50,958 bases of DNA from Symbiobacterium terraclitae (GTDB taxonomy: Bacteria; Bacillota; Sulfobacillia; Symbiobacteriales; Symbiobacteriaceae). The translations under genes and the position numbers were made by a program. The stretch lies in the NCBI RefSeq assembly GCF_017874315.1, contig NZ_JAGGLG010000031.1, forward strand, positions 1-50,958, in the 5' to 3' direction. The notes under the pieces are model-generated. The model was not told the origin of the DNA. It saw only the letters and a list, made by a program, of their open reading frames with translations, and searched no databases. Below are positions 23,212 through 31,308 of the stretch, one piece after another (position 1 is the stretch's first letter; each line of letters starts with the position of its first letter).

Positions 23212-23802
23212 TTACTGTGCGGCGTGGAGCCTGCGGCCATGCGGCCAGCGCGGGGTTGCCGGAAGGTCGTCCAGGCCGGGCTTCTCCCGGGCCACCGCCA
23301 CGAGCGTCATGCCGCCCGCGTGTTCCGCCTCCACGAGCCGGACGGCCCGATCGGCCTCAGCCTGGCTCATCAGGTAGAAGGGCTCCTCCCAGAGCAGCAG
23401 CCGCGGGTAGGGGAGCAGCGCGACCGCGAGGTCCGCCAGCGCACGGGTGCCGTGGGTGAGGCCGGTGACCTCCCGGCCAAGCACGCCCTCGAGGCCCAGC
23501 GCCCGGGTGAGGTGGCGCAGCCGCTGCTGGTAGACCTCAGGACGCATCCGGCAGAGGTGGGCCTGCCAGCGGAAGGACGCCTCGAGGGTGAACTCCCACC
23601 AGAGGTCGTGCCGCTCGCCGTGCACGTACGCGACGGCGCCGGGGGCCGTGAGCCACAGGCCGTCCCCGTCGTCAAGCCACGCGCTGAGCGCGGTGCGCCC
23701 ACCGTGGCCCAGCGCCCGGGCGGCCAGATCAGCGAGCTTCCGTTCCTGGTTCCACGGTTCGGTAGCGGTTGGTGAACGCCAGATCACCGTCGACGCCGTC
23801 AT
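23212..23802 (-). CDS. ABC-ATPase-like protein lacking a P-loop
   Basis: The 196-residue product resembles the second half of an ABC-2-type ATPase. A Q-loop-like WWEFTLEASFRW, LRHLTRALGLEGVLGREV, a degenerate signature LTHGTRALADLAVALL, and a Walker-B-like RLLLWEEPFYLM are all in the correct order. No Walker A (GxxGxGKS/T) exists in the N-terminal 60 residues, and the signature lost its LSGGQ form, so ATP hydrolysis by this chain alone is unlikely. The ATG at 23802 overlaps the regulator's stop (ATGA), with SD GGGGAGGG. It could be a pseudo-ATPase partner or a remnant; its intact frame and tight coupling favour a retained role. Confidence 0.6.
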   Translation of the reverse strand: MTASTVIWRSPTATEPWNQERKLADLAARALGHGGRTALSAWLDDGDGLWLTAPGAVAYVHGERHDLWWEFTLEASFRWQAHLCRMRPEVYQQRLRHLTRALGLEGVLGREVTGLTHGTRALADLAVALLPYPRLLLWEEPFYLMSQAEADRAVRLVEAEHAGGMTLVAVAREKPGLDDLPATPRWPHGRRLHAAQ

Positions 23803-24701
23803 TCGCGGTCCCTCCCCAGGTAGGCTCTGGCCTGGGCGGCCAGTTGGTCGATGCGCTCCGGTGCCAGTTCGTAGAGGATGAACTTGCCCTCCTGGCCGGC
23901 CCGCCCCACCAGCCCGGCCTCCACCAGGAGGCGGAGGTGGCGGGAGACGGTGGATTCGTTGAGCCCCAGGCGCCGCGCCATCTCCTGCGCCGGGAGCCGC
24001 TCCCGGGCGATCAGCCGGAGGAGCTTGAAGCGGGTGGCGTCGGCCAGGGCGGAGAAGCCCAGGAGCAGGCTCTCGGGGGCCTCCTCGGGCTCGCCGGCCG
24101 CCCGGTGCATCGGGTCGTAGAAGAAGATCTGCGTGCGGTCGAGCCGGTAGAACATCAGTCGCCGGGGGCTGAAAGCGGACGGGACGAAGAGGATCCGGCT
24201 GAGGTCCTCCAGGGGGACCCGCATCCCCTTGCCCCAGTGGAGGATCAAGGCGTCGCCGTCGCCCGCGACGCTGACGCGGTCGGAGAAGCGGGTGATGAAC
24301 GAGACGGGATCCGTCTGCGCCAGCAGCCCGGCCTCCCGCTGCAGCGATTCGGTGAGCACCCCGACCCGGGCCCCGATCTCCGGCGAGACCGCTTCCCAGA
24401 AGGCGAGCAGGTCCGCCGCCAGCTCGGGATCCCGGTCGCCCAGGCGCCGCAGGGCGTCCGGCGTGGGGAGCGATGTCGTGTCCTCCAGCTCCAGCGCGAG
24501 GGCGAAGAGGTCGGTGCGCTGGCCGTGGGCGTGCAGCCGGTCCAGCAGCCCCTCGGGCAGCCGGTCCAGCACCCGTTTCTCCCACGGGGCCGGGGGGCCG
24601 AACCGCTCGGGGTTCTGGATGACCAGCAGCGAGAGCGCCAGGTCCAGCAGGGGCGAGTAGCGGAACTGGATCAGCTGCCTGAGCCGGTCGCGATCGGTCA
24701 T
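23799..24701 (-). CDS. ArsR-family transcriptional regulator with N-terminal DUF5937-like domain
   Basis: Residues about 210-285 of 300 are an ArsR winged helix (LLLGFSALADATRFKLLRLI, then LPAQEMARRLGLNESTVSRHLRLLVEAGLVG; the recognition helix is LNESTVSRHL). The first 200 residues form a separate domain of the kind found in large ArsR-like regulators, possibly ligand-binding. ATG24701 has SD GAGGTGAG 5 nt upstream, preferred over a start 102 bp further up. It heads the operon with the ABC-like and DUF4173 genes and probably controls it from the promoter at 24739-24767. Confidence 0.82.
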   Translation of the reverse strand: MTDRDRLRQLIQFRYSPLLDLALSLLVIQNPERFGPPAPWEKRVLDRLPEGLLDRLHAHGQRTDLFALALELEDTTSLPTPDALRRLGDRDPELAADLLAFWEAVSPEIGARVGVLTESLQREAGLLAQTDPVSFITRFSDRVSVAGDGDALILHWGKGMRVPLEDLSRILFVPSAFSPRRLMFYRLDRTQIFFYDPMHRAAGEPEEAPESLLLGFSALADATRFKLLRLIARERLPAQEMARRLGLNESTVSRHLRLLVEAGLVGRAGQEGKFILYELAPERIDQLAAQARAYLGRDRE

Positions 24702-24738
24702 GGGGCTCACCTCGATAATTGCGTCTCCGTGCAAGTCA

Positions 24739-24767
24739 AATGTAGCATTGGTTGTATGAAGAGTCAA
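24739..24767 (-). promoter_or_regulatory. Promoter of the ArsR-type operon
   Basis: Reading the minus strand, TTGACT (24767-24762), a 17-bp spacer and TACATT (24744-24739) make a sigma-A-like promoter 38 bp before ATG24701. The local sequence is AT-rich, unlike its surroundings. Confidence 0.6.
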
Positions 24768-24843
24768 GTGAGAGATTGTCGGGTACCTCGGTTCCGAGGG
24801 CACCCCTCGTGAAGGGGATCTGCGCGTGGCGGTTCTATGGATC

Positions 24844-24891
24844 GGCGCCCAGATTGGCGTCGAGATCGGCGCTCAAATCGGTGTACAGGTC
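24844..24891. repeat. 24-bp imperfect direct repeat
   Basis: GGCGCCCAGATTGGCGTCGA... at 24844-24867 is repeated with changes at 24868-24891. A third partial copy starts at 24892 (GCCCAGAAAGGCGT). In one frame this reads IGAQIGVEIGAQIGVQV, but that frame lacks a convincing stop before it enters the ABC gene, so no CDS is called. Confidence 0.5.
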
Positions 24892-24970
24892 GCCCAGAAA
24901 GGCGTGAACATACTCGGCCCGCTGTTCCGTCTTCTATTGGGATTCAACTTCAAGTCATTGGGGGGATACC

Positions 24971-25873
24971 GTGACGCTCGCGGTACAGCGCGTATCCAAG
25001 GCGTTCGGTCCGGTGAAGGCGGTGCAGGACGTCTCCTTCACGGTTCCGGCGGGGCGGGTCTGTGGGCTGCTGGGCTCCAACGGCGCCGGCAAGACGACCA
25101 CGATGCGGATGATCATGCGCATCTTCCTGCCCGACCAGGGAGAGATCCGGTGGCAGGGCAGGCCCGTCACGGACGCGGTGCGGGCCGGCTTCGGCTACCT
25201 GCCGGAGGAGCGGGGGCTCTACCCCAAGATGCAGGTGCGGGAGCAGCTCATCTACCTCACGCAGCTGAAGGGGCTCACCCGGTCCGAGGCCGCCCGGCGG
25301 GCGGACCTGTGGATAGACAGGCTGGATCTGGGCGAGTACGCCCTGCGGAAGGTGGAGCAGCTCTCCAAGGGCAATCAGCAGAAGGTCCAGTTTGCGGCGG
25401 CCGCAGCCAGCGGCCCTGAGCTGTGCATCCTCGACGAGCCCTTCACCGGCCTCGACCCCGTGAACACCATGGTCATGGAGCAGGCCTTCCGGACCCTGGC
25501 CGGCGAGGGCACGACCATCCTCTTCTCGTCCCACAACATGGACCAGGTGGAGGCCCTGTGCGACGACGTGGTGCTCATGCACCGCTCGCGGGTGGTGCTG
25601 TCCGGCTCCCTGCGCGACGTGAAGCGGGCCGCCCGGCGGCAGACGGTCCGGCTCCGGCTCGAGTCGGGGGACTACGGCTTCCTGCGGGAGTTCCCCGGAT
25701 TGCGCACCCAGTCGGCCGCCGCCGGGGCGATCGAGATCTCCATCCCCGACGGGCTTGACCCCAACCGCCTGCTGGCCCGGGCGATGGCGGCCGGCACGGT
25801 GACCGAGTGGTCGCTGGGCGAGCCGTCGCTGCGGGAGATCTACATTGAAAAGGTAGGTGGGGCGGATGCGTAA
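24971..25873 (+). CDS. ABC-2 exporter ATP-binding protein (NatA-like)
   Basis: The ATPase of a two-gene exporter, 300 residues. Walker A is GSNGAGKTT, the Q-loop region FGYLPEERGLYPKM, the signature LSKGNQQKVQFAAA and Walker B LCILDEPFTGLD. A C-terminal DUF4162-like domain (about 215-300) ends SLREIYIEKVGG, as in NatA/YhaQ proteins. The start GTG24971 follows a G-rich SD (GGGGGG). The last eight bases overlap the permease start (ATGCGTAA), indicating coupled translation. Sodium or drug/peptide export are the known roles of relatives. Confidence 0.93.
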   Translation: MTLAVQRVSKAFGPVKAVQDVSFTVPAGRVCGLLGSNGAGKTTTMRMIMRIFLPDQGEIRWQGRPVTDAVRAGFGYLPEERGLYPKMQVREQLIYLTQLKGLTRSEAARRADLWIDRLDLGEYALRKVEQLSKGNQQKVQFAAAAASGPELCILDEPFTGLDPVNTMVMEQAFRTLAGEGTTILFSSHNMDQVEALCDDVVLMHRSRVVLSGSLRDVKRAARRQTVRLRLESGDYGFLREFPGLRTQSAAAGAIEISIPDGLDPNRLLARAMAAGTVTEWSLGEPSLREIYIEKVGGADA

Positions 25874-27092
25874 CCTCTGGCTCGTCACCCGGCGGGAGTT
25901 CCTGAGCCGGATCAGGTCCGGGGCCTTCATCTTCTCCACCCTCATCATGATGGTCGCCCTTCTGGGCGCGACCCTGATCCCGGTCCTGATGCAGGGCTCC
26001 TCCGAGCCCCTGACGGTCATCGTGCTGGACCGCACGGGCAAGGTGTACCCGCCCCTCGAAGACGCGGTGGCCCGGCTGCGGGGCGGCAGCCGGAACGTAT
26101 CGCTCATGCCGGGCGAAGGGGACGAGGAGCGCATCATGGCGGAGGCACGCGCCCAGAACGCGGCCGTGCTGATCATCGAGGGCACCTATCCCGGCGGCCT
26201 GCACGCGCGGTACCTCTACACCAGCATGGGCGACCTGAGCGACGCCCACCTGGTCCTCGAACTGCTGCAGCAGCATGTCCGGGCGGCCCGCCTGAACGAG
26301 CGGGGACTGCCTCCCGAGGTGGCCGTGGAGGTGCTGCAGCCGCTGACAATCGAGACGCGCCAGCTCACGGCGCGGGAGGAGCGCACCGCCAACGAGTTCA
26401 TGGGCAGCATCTTCCTGGCCATGGGCGCCGTCATGTCGGTCTACCTGATCACCGTCATCAACAGCCAGTTCGTCTTCCAGGGGGTGCTGGAGGAGAAGGT
26501 CTCCCGGGTGGTGGAGGTGATGGCCGCGGCGGTGCGGCCCACCGAGATGATGGTGGGCAAGATCCTCGGCCTCGGCCTGCTGGGCGTCGTCCAGTACGCG
26601 GGCATGATGGCCGCCTGGCTGGCCGGCAACATCCTGAGCGCCAGGGCCATGGATGTGCCGGTGGGGTCCATCACGCCTCAGGTGGCATTGCTGATCATGG
26701 CCTTCATCGTGCTGAGCTACGCCATGAGCTCCTCGGTGCTGGCGGCCCTGGGCGCCACCGTCAGCCGCATGGAGGACAGCCAGACCGTGGTCTCCCCGGT
26801 GCTGCTCCTGATGATGCTGCCGATGTTCTTCATCACCCCGGTGATGAGCGCGCCCAACGGCACCCTGGCCACGGTGCTCTCCCTCGTCCCGATCTGGACG
26901 CCGACCGTCATGCTGCTCCGGGTGATGCTGGCCGAGGTGCCCGCCGTGCAGGTCGTGATCTCCCTGGCGGTGCTCGTTGCCACCACCGGCCTGCTGGCCT
27001 GGGCCAGCGGCAGGATCTACCGGGCCGCCCTGCTCACCTTCGGCACCCGGCCCACCCTGAAGCAGCTGTGGCAGTACCTGCGGACGGGATAG
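25866..27092 (+). CDS. ABC-2 exporter permease (NatB-like)
   Basis: The 408-residue permease has one N-terminal span (GAFIFSTLIMMVALLGATLIP), a large outside domain (about 45-175), then five or six C-terminal spans. The conserved ABC2_membrane_3 segment VLEEKVSRVVEVMAAAVRPTEMMVGKILG follows the second span (residues about 205-235). It pairs with the ATPase just upstream. ATG25866 is used rather than the earlier in-frame GTG because it gives the usual MRNLWLVTRREF start. The gap 27093-27228 has no gene. Confidence 0.93.
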   Translation: MRNLWLVTRREFLSRIRSGAFIFSTLIMMVALLGATLIPVLMQGSSEPLTVIVLDRTGKVYPPLEDAVARLRGGSRNVSLMPGEGDEERIMAEARAQNAAVLIIEGTYPGGLHARYLYTSMGDLSDAHLVLELLQQHVRAARLNERGLPPEVAVEVLQPLTIETRQLTAREERTANEFMGSIFLAMGAVMSVYLITVINSQFVFQGVLEEKVSRVVEVMAAAVRPTEMMVGKILGLGLLGVVQYAGMMAAWLAGNILSARAMDVPVGSITPQVALLIMAFIVLSYAMSSSVLAALGATVSRMEDSQTVVSPVLLLMMLPMFFITPVMSAPNGTLATVLSLVPIWTPTVMLLRVMLAEVPAVQVVISLAVLVATTGLLAWASGRIYRAALLTFGTRPTLKQLWQYLRTG

Positions 27093-27228
27093 GCGGCGGC
27101 AGCGGGCGAGCGTCACGGCCGGAGCGCGCGACGCGGTCGGAGCCAGCGCCCCGGCCGCCACGAGCACGCGCAACGAGCGGTGTGAGGGGGCGTACCCGGT
27201 GAGACGCGCAAACACCGCGGACAGACGA

Positions 27229-27257
27229 AACAGCGCACCCGGCGAGGGTGCGCTGTT
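27229..27257. terminator. Bidirectional terminator between the NatB-like and PCYCGC genes
   Basis: AACAGCGCACCC (27229-27240) and GGGTGCGCTGTT (27246-27257) form a perfect 12-bp stem with a 5-nt loop. It begins only 3 bp past the TAG at 27261-27263 on the minus strand, which supports that TAG, and not the TGA at 27408, as the true end of the PCYCGC gene. Confidence 0.85.
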
Positions 27258-27260
27258 CTG

Positions 27261-27773
27261 CTACCGATCCTTGGGCGGCATGGGGGTGGGCGTGGGCTCC
27301 AACCCCTGTGCCTGGTACTTCCTGTCGATCTCCAGCCGAATCTCGTACAGCGACTTGCCGTCCTCGAGCCCCGCCATCACGTCACGCGTGATGTCAACGC
27401 AGATCTGTCAGGCAGACGCGTGGCGGTCGAAGGCGATGACCTTGCCCTGGGCGTCCCGCTGGTAGTAGCAGGCCGAGTTGCCGCCGTGCATCTCGCCGCA
27501 GCCGCAGTAGCAGGGGATGTACTGCAGCTCCTCGTGGTGGTACGCGGCCCAGATGTAGGCCTCCCTGTACTGCTTCGGCATCCCCTTGAACCACGCCGGC
27601 TCCGCCGGGAAGTCCTCCGGCAGCTTGTCGGCCACCTGGGTGGTCGAACCCTTGCCGGATCCGCCGCCGCCGCAGCCGGCGGCCAGGCCCGCAAGCGCCA
27701 CCAGCATCAGGAGCAGCGCCGCCAGGTGCCACCCCTTCCACTTCCGTCGCAACTTCCGCTGCTCCGTGGCCAT
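27261..27773 (-). CDS. PCYCGC-motif lipoprotein, predicted selenoprotein (TGA at 27408-27410 = Sec122)
   Basis: This lipoprotein has a signal ending in LAAGC and a CYCGC-containing core (YIPCYCGCGEMHGGNSACYY). The frame then meets TGA after VIAFDRHASA. Past it, the same frame reads QICVDITRDVMAGLEDGKSL and on to a TAG at 27261, right before a terminator. In family members I recall, this site reads C-x-x-C followed by an acidic/hydrophobic motif (for example RCGVCLEIA), so TGA replaces the first Cys and gives a U-x-x-C redox pair. A hairpin sits 14 nt after the TGA. ATG27773 has SD GGGGG 7 nt upstream. Total 170 residues with Sec. The family function is unknown, probably thiol/metal redox at the outer membrane face. 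If TGA were a stop, the protein would lose its conserved C-terminal third. Confidence 0.82.
27375..27393 (-). promoter_or_regulatory. Candidate bacterial SECIS hairpin
   Basis: On the coding strand CATCAC and GTGATG form a perfect 6-bp stem with the 7-nt loop GCGTGAC. The stem starts 15 nt and the loop 21 nt after the TGA, inside the range usual for bacterial SECIS elements, and the loop begins with G. SelB recognition is inferred. Confidence 0.55.
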
Positions 27774-27847
27774 CTGCATCCCCCGTTTCGCTGATCTGTC
27801 GCTCTCCATTCTCACCGGAGAGTGTGGAGAAAGTGTGAAGGCCGCTG

Positions 27848-28510
27848 TCAGGGGCGGATGAGCCCCTCCCGCACGGCCCAGGCCACCGCCTGCGCCCGGT
27901 TCTGCATCTGCAGCTTCGCCAGGATCGATTTCAGATGGTGCTTCACCGTGTTCTCGGAGATGAACAGCGCCTCGGCGATCTCCCGGTTGGTCGCGCCGGC
28001 GGCACAGCGCTCCAGCACCTCCAGCTCCCGGGCCGAGAGCTTCGGGCCCTCGTCGGCTGCGGAGGGGGAGGGATCCTCCTCCGGACGCGGGCGGAGCTCC
28101 TGCAGGACCTTGGTCGCCATGGCGCCGGCGATGGGGGCCTCGCCCCGGGCGGCGCCCCGCACGGCTCCGAAGAGCGCCTCGGGCTCCAGGTCCTTCAGCA
28201 GGTAGCCCTGGGCGCCGCGCTTCAGCGCCTCCAGCAGGTCGTCACCGTCGTCGGAGTAGGTGAGCACGACGATCGCCGCATCCGGCATCCGCTGGTGGAT
28301 GCGCGGGATCGCCTCCAGGCCGGAGCAGCGGGGCATCTCCAGGTCCAGCAGGATCACGTCCGGCCTGAGCTCCCCCGCCAGCGCCTCGGCCTCGAGGCCG
28401 TCGGCCGCCTCACCGACCACGGCGATGTCCGGCTGTGTGGCCAGGAGCCGGGCGATACCCTTCCGGACCAGGGTGTGGTCATCGGCCAACAGCACCTTGA
28501 TCTGCGACAT
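27848..28510 (-). CDS. NarL/LuxR-family response regulator
   Basis: A 220-residue regulator. The receiver domain has acidic pocket DD near residue 10, phospho-acceptor Asp in VILLDLEMP, and Thr/Lys at VVLTYSDD and LLKDL. A LuxR-type helix-turn-helix follows (LSARELEVLERCAAGATNREIAEALF, then ENTVKHHLKSILAKL; residues about 155-205). Its start lies 32 bp inside the end of the sensor kinase gene, so the pair is co-translated. The likely target is the nearby molybdoenzyme operon, transcribed in the same direction from further upstream; this is inference from position and family. Confidence 0.93.
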   Translation of the reverse strand: MSQIKVLLADDHTLVRKGIARLLATQPDIAVVGEAADGLEAEALAGELRPDVILLDLEMPRCSGLEAIPRIHQRMPDAAIVVLTYSDDGDDLLEALKRGAQGYLLKDLEPEALFGAVRGAARGEAPIAGAMATKVLQELRPRPEEDPSPSAADEGPKLSARELEVLERCAAGATNREIAEALFISENTVKHHLKSILAKLQMQNRAQAVAWAVREGLIRP

Positions 28511-30224
28511 GGTTGCTCCCTCCTTCCGCCACCGGCACGGCGAACTTCACCGTCGTCCCCCTGCCGAGCTCCGACGTGATCTCGAGCCGCCCCTGCACCG
28601 ACTCCATCCGTTCCCGCATGATGCCCAGCCCGAAGTGGAACTGCGCCGGCCCCGGGGTCTTCTCCAGCTCGAACCCGCAGCCGTCGTCCCGGATGGCCAG
28701 CACCAGGGAGTGGCCGTCGCGCCAGGCGTTGAACGAGACCGTACGGGCGCCGGAGTGGTTCCGCACGTTGTTCAGGGCCTCCTGCACCACCCGGGTCAGC
28801 TGCGACTCCACGCGGTCAGGCAGGTGGGCGGGCACCGCATCCCGGCCCGTCATCTCCACCCGGATGCCGGTCTGCTCCTGGAAGAGGCGCAGATGCTCGG
28901 CCCAGCGCTCCCAGAGCGGGGCGAGCGGCGGGCCGCTCTCCTTGAGCTGGAAGATCGACCGCCGCACGTCCTGGTGCGACTCCTTCAGCACCGCCCGCAG
29001 GTCGACGATCTCGCTGAGCAGCTCCTCGGTCTGGCCCACCCTGGCCATGCCCTCCATCAGGTGGAGGCGCACGCCGAAGAGGGTGAGGGTCTGGCCGAAG
29101 GAGTCGTGCATCTCCCGGGCCAGCCGCTGCCGCTCCTCCAGCGCGGCCAGGTGCCGCATGCGGGCCAGCAGGTCTACGTTCTCCACCGCGATGGAGAGGT
29201 GGCTGGCCAGGTTGGAGAGCAGCATCAGGTCCTCGTCATTCATCCGCACCCGGCGCCGGTGGCCCACGAAGAGCACGCCGTACTGCCGGTCGTGCACCCG
29301 CATCGGCACCGCCAGGGCCGCCTTGAGCCCCAGCCGCCCCACCGCGGCCGCTGCCTCCCCGTTGGCCGCCACGTCGGCCCGGATGTCCTGGGTGACGTAG
29401 GGACGCCCGGCGACCAGGAGCCGCCCGACTACGCTGCCCGCCAGCGGCAGCGGCGGGAGGGCGCCGGCGGCATCCGGCCCGACGACCACCTGCCAGGTGA
29501 GCTCCAGCGTCCCCTCGTGCAGGGTGCCCCAGCCGGCCACATCGGCCTCCATGACGCCCCGGGCCTTCTCCAGCAGGCGCTCCAGGTTCCGGTCCAGGTC
29601 GCCCACCGCGGCCAGCTCCCGGCCCACCTGGTAGAGCGACTCCACCTGGCGCCGCCGGAGGGCCAGCTCCCGCTCCAGGCGGGTGCGCTCGCTGACGTCC
29701 CAGAACAGCAGGTAGAACTCGTCGGCCGAGAGCGCCGTCACCGAGACCGCAACGGCCACCTCGCGGCCGCTGCGGGTGCGCAGGCTCATGTTGCGCATCT
29801 GGCTGGTGTCGCCCCGGGCCACCATGCCGAGGCACTGGGAGAAGCAGATCGGCTGGCCGGCGCTGTCGCGGGTGAACAGGTCGGAGCAGACCTTCTTCCC
29901 CTCGAGATCGGCCGCAGCGTATTCGGTGAGCCGGCAGGCCGCCGGATTGGCGCGCAGGATCCGGCAGCCCTGCCCCACCAGCACGATGCCAACCGCCGTG
30001 GAAGAGAAGAGCCGCTCCATGCGCTGCTGCTGCAGGTCCAGGGTGCGGCCGAGGGCCTCCAGCCGGTTGAAGACCATGTGCGTGAAGAGCACGACGCCGG
30101 CGACCAGGACGGCCGTCCAGATCCAGCTCTCCTGCAGATGCCCGGACCGGCGCAGCACCTCGACGATCAACACGGCGCCCGCGGAGATGGCGGTCACCGC
30201 CGGCCGCATGCGGCGCATCTCCAT
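28479..30224 (-). CDS. NarX-type sensor histidine kinase with Cys-rich PAS and GAF domains
   Basis: A 581-residue kinase. N-terminal spans are near 10-25 and 35-50. A PAS domain at about 70-190 has Cys87, Cys97, Cys113, Cys127 and Cys131; the last three sit in KKVCSDLFTRDSAGQPICF and SQC. A GAF domain lies at about 215-365, then the HisKA_3 H-box (ALEERQRLAREMHDSFGQTL) and a HATPase (NNVRNHSG, DDGCGF, GLGIMRERM). The start ATG30224 has SD GGGAGGTGAG. The cysteine cluster could bind an iron-sulfur centre or sense redox, as in NreB-like kinases, but this is inference. Confidence 0.9.
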   Translation of the reverse strand: MEMRRMRPAVTAISAGAVLIVEVLRRSGHLQESWIWTAVLVAGVVLFTHMVFNRLEALGRTLDLQQQRMERLFSSTAVGIVLVGQGCRILRANPAACRLTEYAAADLEGKKVCSDLFTRDSAGQPICFSQCLGMVARGDTSQMRNMSLRTRSGREVAVAVSVTALSADEFYLLFWDVSERTRLERELALRRRQVESLYQVGRELAAVGDLDRNLERLLEKARGVMEADVAGWGTLHEGTLELTWQVVVGPDAAGALPPLPLAGSVVGRLLVAGRPYVTQDIRADVAANGEAAAAVGRLGLKAALAVPMRVHDRQYGVLFVGHRRRVRMNDEDLMLLSNLASHLSIAVENVDLLARMRHLAALEERQRLAREMHDSFGQTLTLFGVRLHLMEGMARVGQTEELLSEIVDLRAVLKESHQDVRRSIFQLKESGPPLAPLWERWAEHLRLFQEQTGIRVEMTGRDAVPAHLPDRVESQLTRVVQEALNNVRNHSGARTVSFNAWRDGHSLVLAIRDDGCGFELEKTPGPAQFHFGLGIMRERMESVQGRLEITSELGRGTTVKFAVPVAEGGSNHVADQGAVGR

Positions 30225-30406
30225 CCGCTCACCTCCCGGCCCGCGAACCCGAGTTTCTGTTACCATGACACAAAGCCGCATAAACGTACAATCAGTTGTA
30301 ACCTCTAACTAATGCGTAGCCCAAAGGGACGGCGAGGGTGATGAGCCAGCGGATGCAGACGGGTTCGCGGCGAGCGCCCGGCGCGCGGACTGAACTCAGC
30401 AAGCGA

Positions 30407-30433
30407 CGGGGAGGGGGCCGTGCCCCCTCCCCG
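30407..30433 (-). terminator. Terminator of the molybdoenzyme operon
   Basis: CGGGGAGGGGG (30407-30417) pairs with CCCCCTCCCCG (30423-30433). It lies 12 bp past the membrane-anchor stop and separates that operon from the kinase gene. The rest of 30225-30406 shows no gene and presumably holds the kinase promoter. Confidence 0.65.
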
Positions 30434-30444
30434 GTTGATTTGCC

Positions 30445-31305
30445 CTAGAGCCCGGTGTTGATGCCGGTGAACGTCGAGCTGGCGAAGAAGAGCAGCCGCC
30501 CGGTGAGCTCGCCGGCCACCAGCAGGGCGACGGGCAGGAGCAGCGCCGCCCGGCTCAGCCGTGGGCGCCAGGCCTGCCAGAGGAGCAGGATGGCCGGCAT
30601 GGCCAGGCCCACCAGCAGGCGGACGAGGTACCAGGCGGAGCCCGTCATGGCCCCGGCCTGGGCGCGGGCCTCGGGAAGTCCCGTGGCCGCGGCGCCGGTG
30701 TGGGCGAAGGTGAGGAGCCCGGTGAGCAGGACCGCCCCTGCGGTGAAGAGGGCCAGCTCAACCAGCCACTCGGGGGCGAAGGCGCGGCCCGCCTCGGTGA
30801 CGGAGAGCAGGGCCAGCAGGGCGGCGCCGCCGGTGGTGAGCGTGGTGGCCAGGAAGAGGAGGACCGGGAAGCCGCCCGCATTGGCCGGCAGGGAGGGCAG
30901 GACGTAGATCATGCCCGAGGCGATGACCGACGCCAGCCCGACGGCGCTCACGAGGACCGGCGCCCAGCGGGGCGCCTGCCCGGTGCGGGACTGCCACCAG
31001 AGCAGCAGCGCGCCCAGGGCGAAGAGGCTGGTCAGCAGCACCTCCCAGCTCAGCCACGAGGAGGGAAGGCCGCCCAGGGCCCGGAAGGCGAACTGGGGAT
31101 GGCCGAGGTGCGTGAGCGAGAGGAGCATGGCGGCGCCGGTGGCGAGCCAGGCGGTGAGCATGGCCGGCCGGGCGAGCCGATTGTAGGCATCGGGCTTCTG
31201 GCGAGCGGAGGGCGTGAACCCGAAGAGCGTGTAGAGCACTGCCAGCCCGACCGCCGTCTCCGAGAGAACCGTGAACAGGGTGAGCGAGGTCCACTCCATC
31301 TCCAT
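30445..31305 (-). CDS. DmsC-like membrane anchor subunit
   Basis: A 286-residue integral membrane protein with about eight spans and the DmsC pattern (LTLFTVLSETAVGLAVLYTL, then LTHLGHPQFAFRALGGLPSSWLSWE). In the family it anchors the molybdoenzyme and electron-transfer subunits and oxidises menaquinol. The ATG at 31305 is 3 bp from the stop of the ferredoxin subunit gene. The conserved His of STHLG(H/K) is present as LTHLGHP. Confidence 0.88.
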   Translation of the reverse strand: MEMEWTSLTLFTVLSETAVGLAVLYTLFGFTPSARQKPDAYNRLARPAMLTAWLATGAAMLLSLTHLGHPQFAFRALGGLPSSWLSWEVLLTSLFALGALLLWWQSRTGQAPRWAPVLVSAVGLASVIASGMIYVLPSLPANAGGFPVLLFLATTLTTGGAALLALLSVTEAGRAFAPEWLVELALFTAGAVLLTGLLTFAHTGAAATGLPEARAQAGAMTGSAWYLVRLLVGLAMPAILLLWQAWRPRLSRAALLLPVALLVAGELTGRLLFFASSTFTGINTGL

Positions 31306-31308
31306 GGC

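Noticed and set aside
24826-25419. A plus-strand frame beginning with IGAQIGVEIGAQIGV
   Set aside because: It has a poor SD and continues out of frame through the NatA-like gene, whose motifs are intact.
27408-27410. TGA as an ordinary stop of the PCYCGC gene
   Set aside because: It would leave a conserved-looking 48-codon open frame and a misplaced terminator unexplained. A sequencing error cannot be excluded from sequence alone, so this is kept as a test in the findings.
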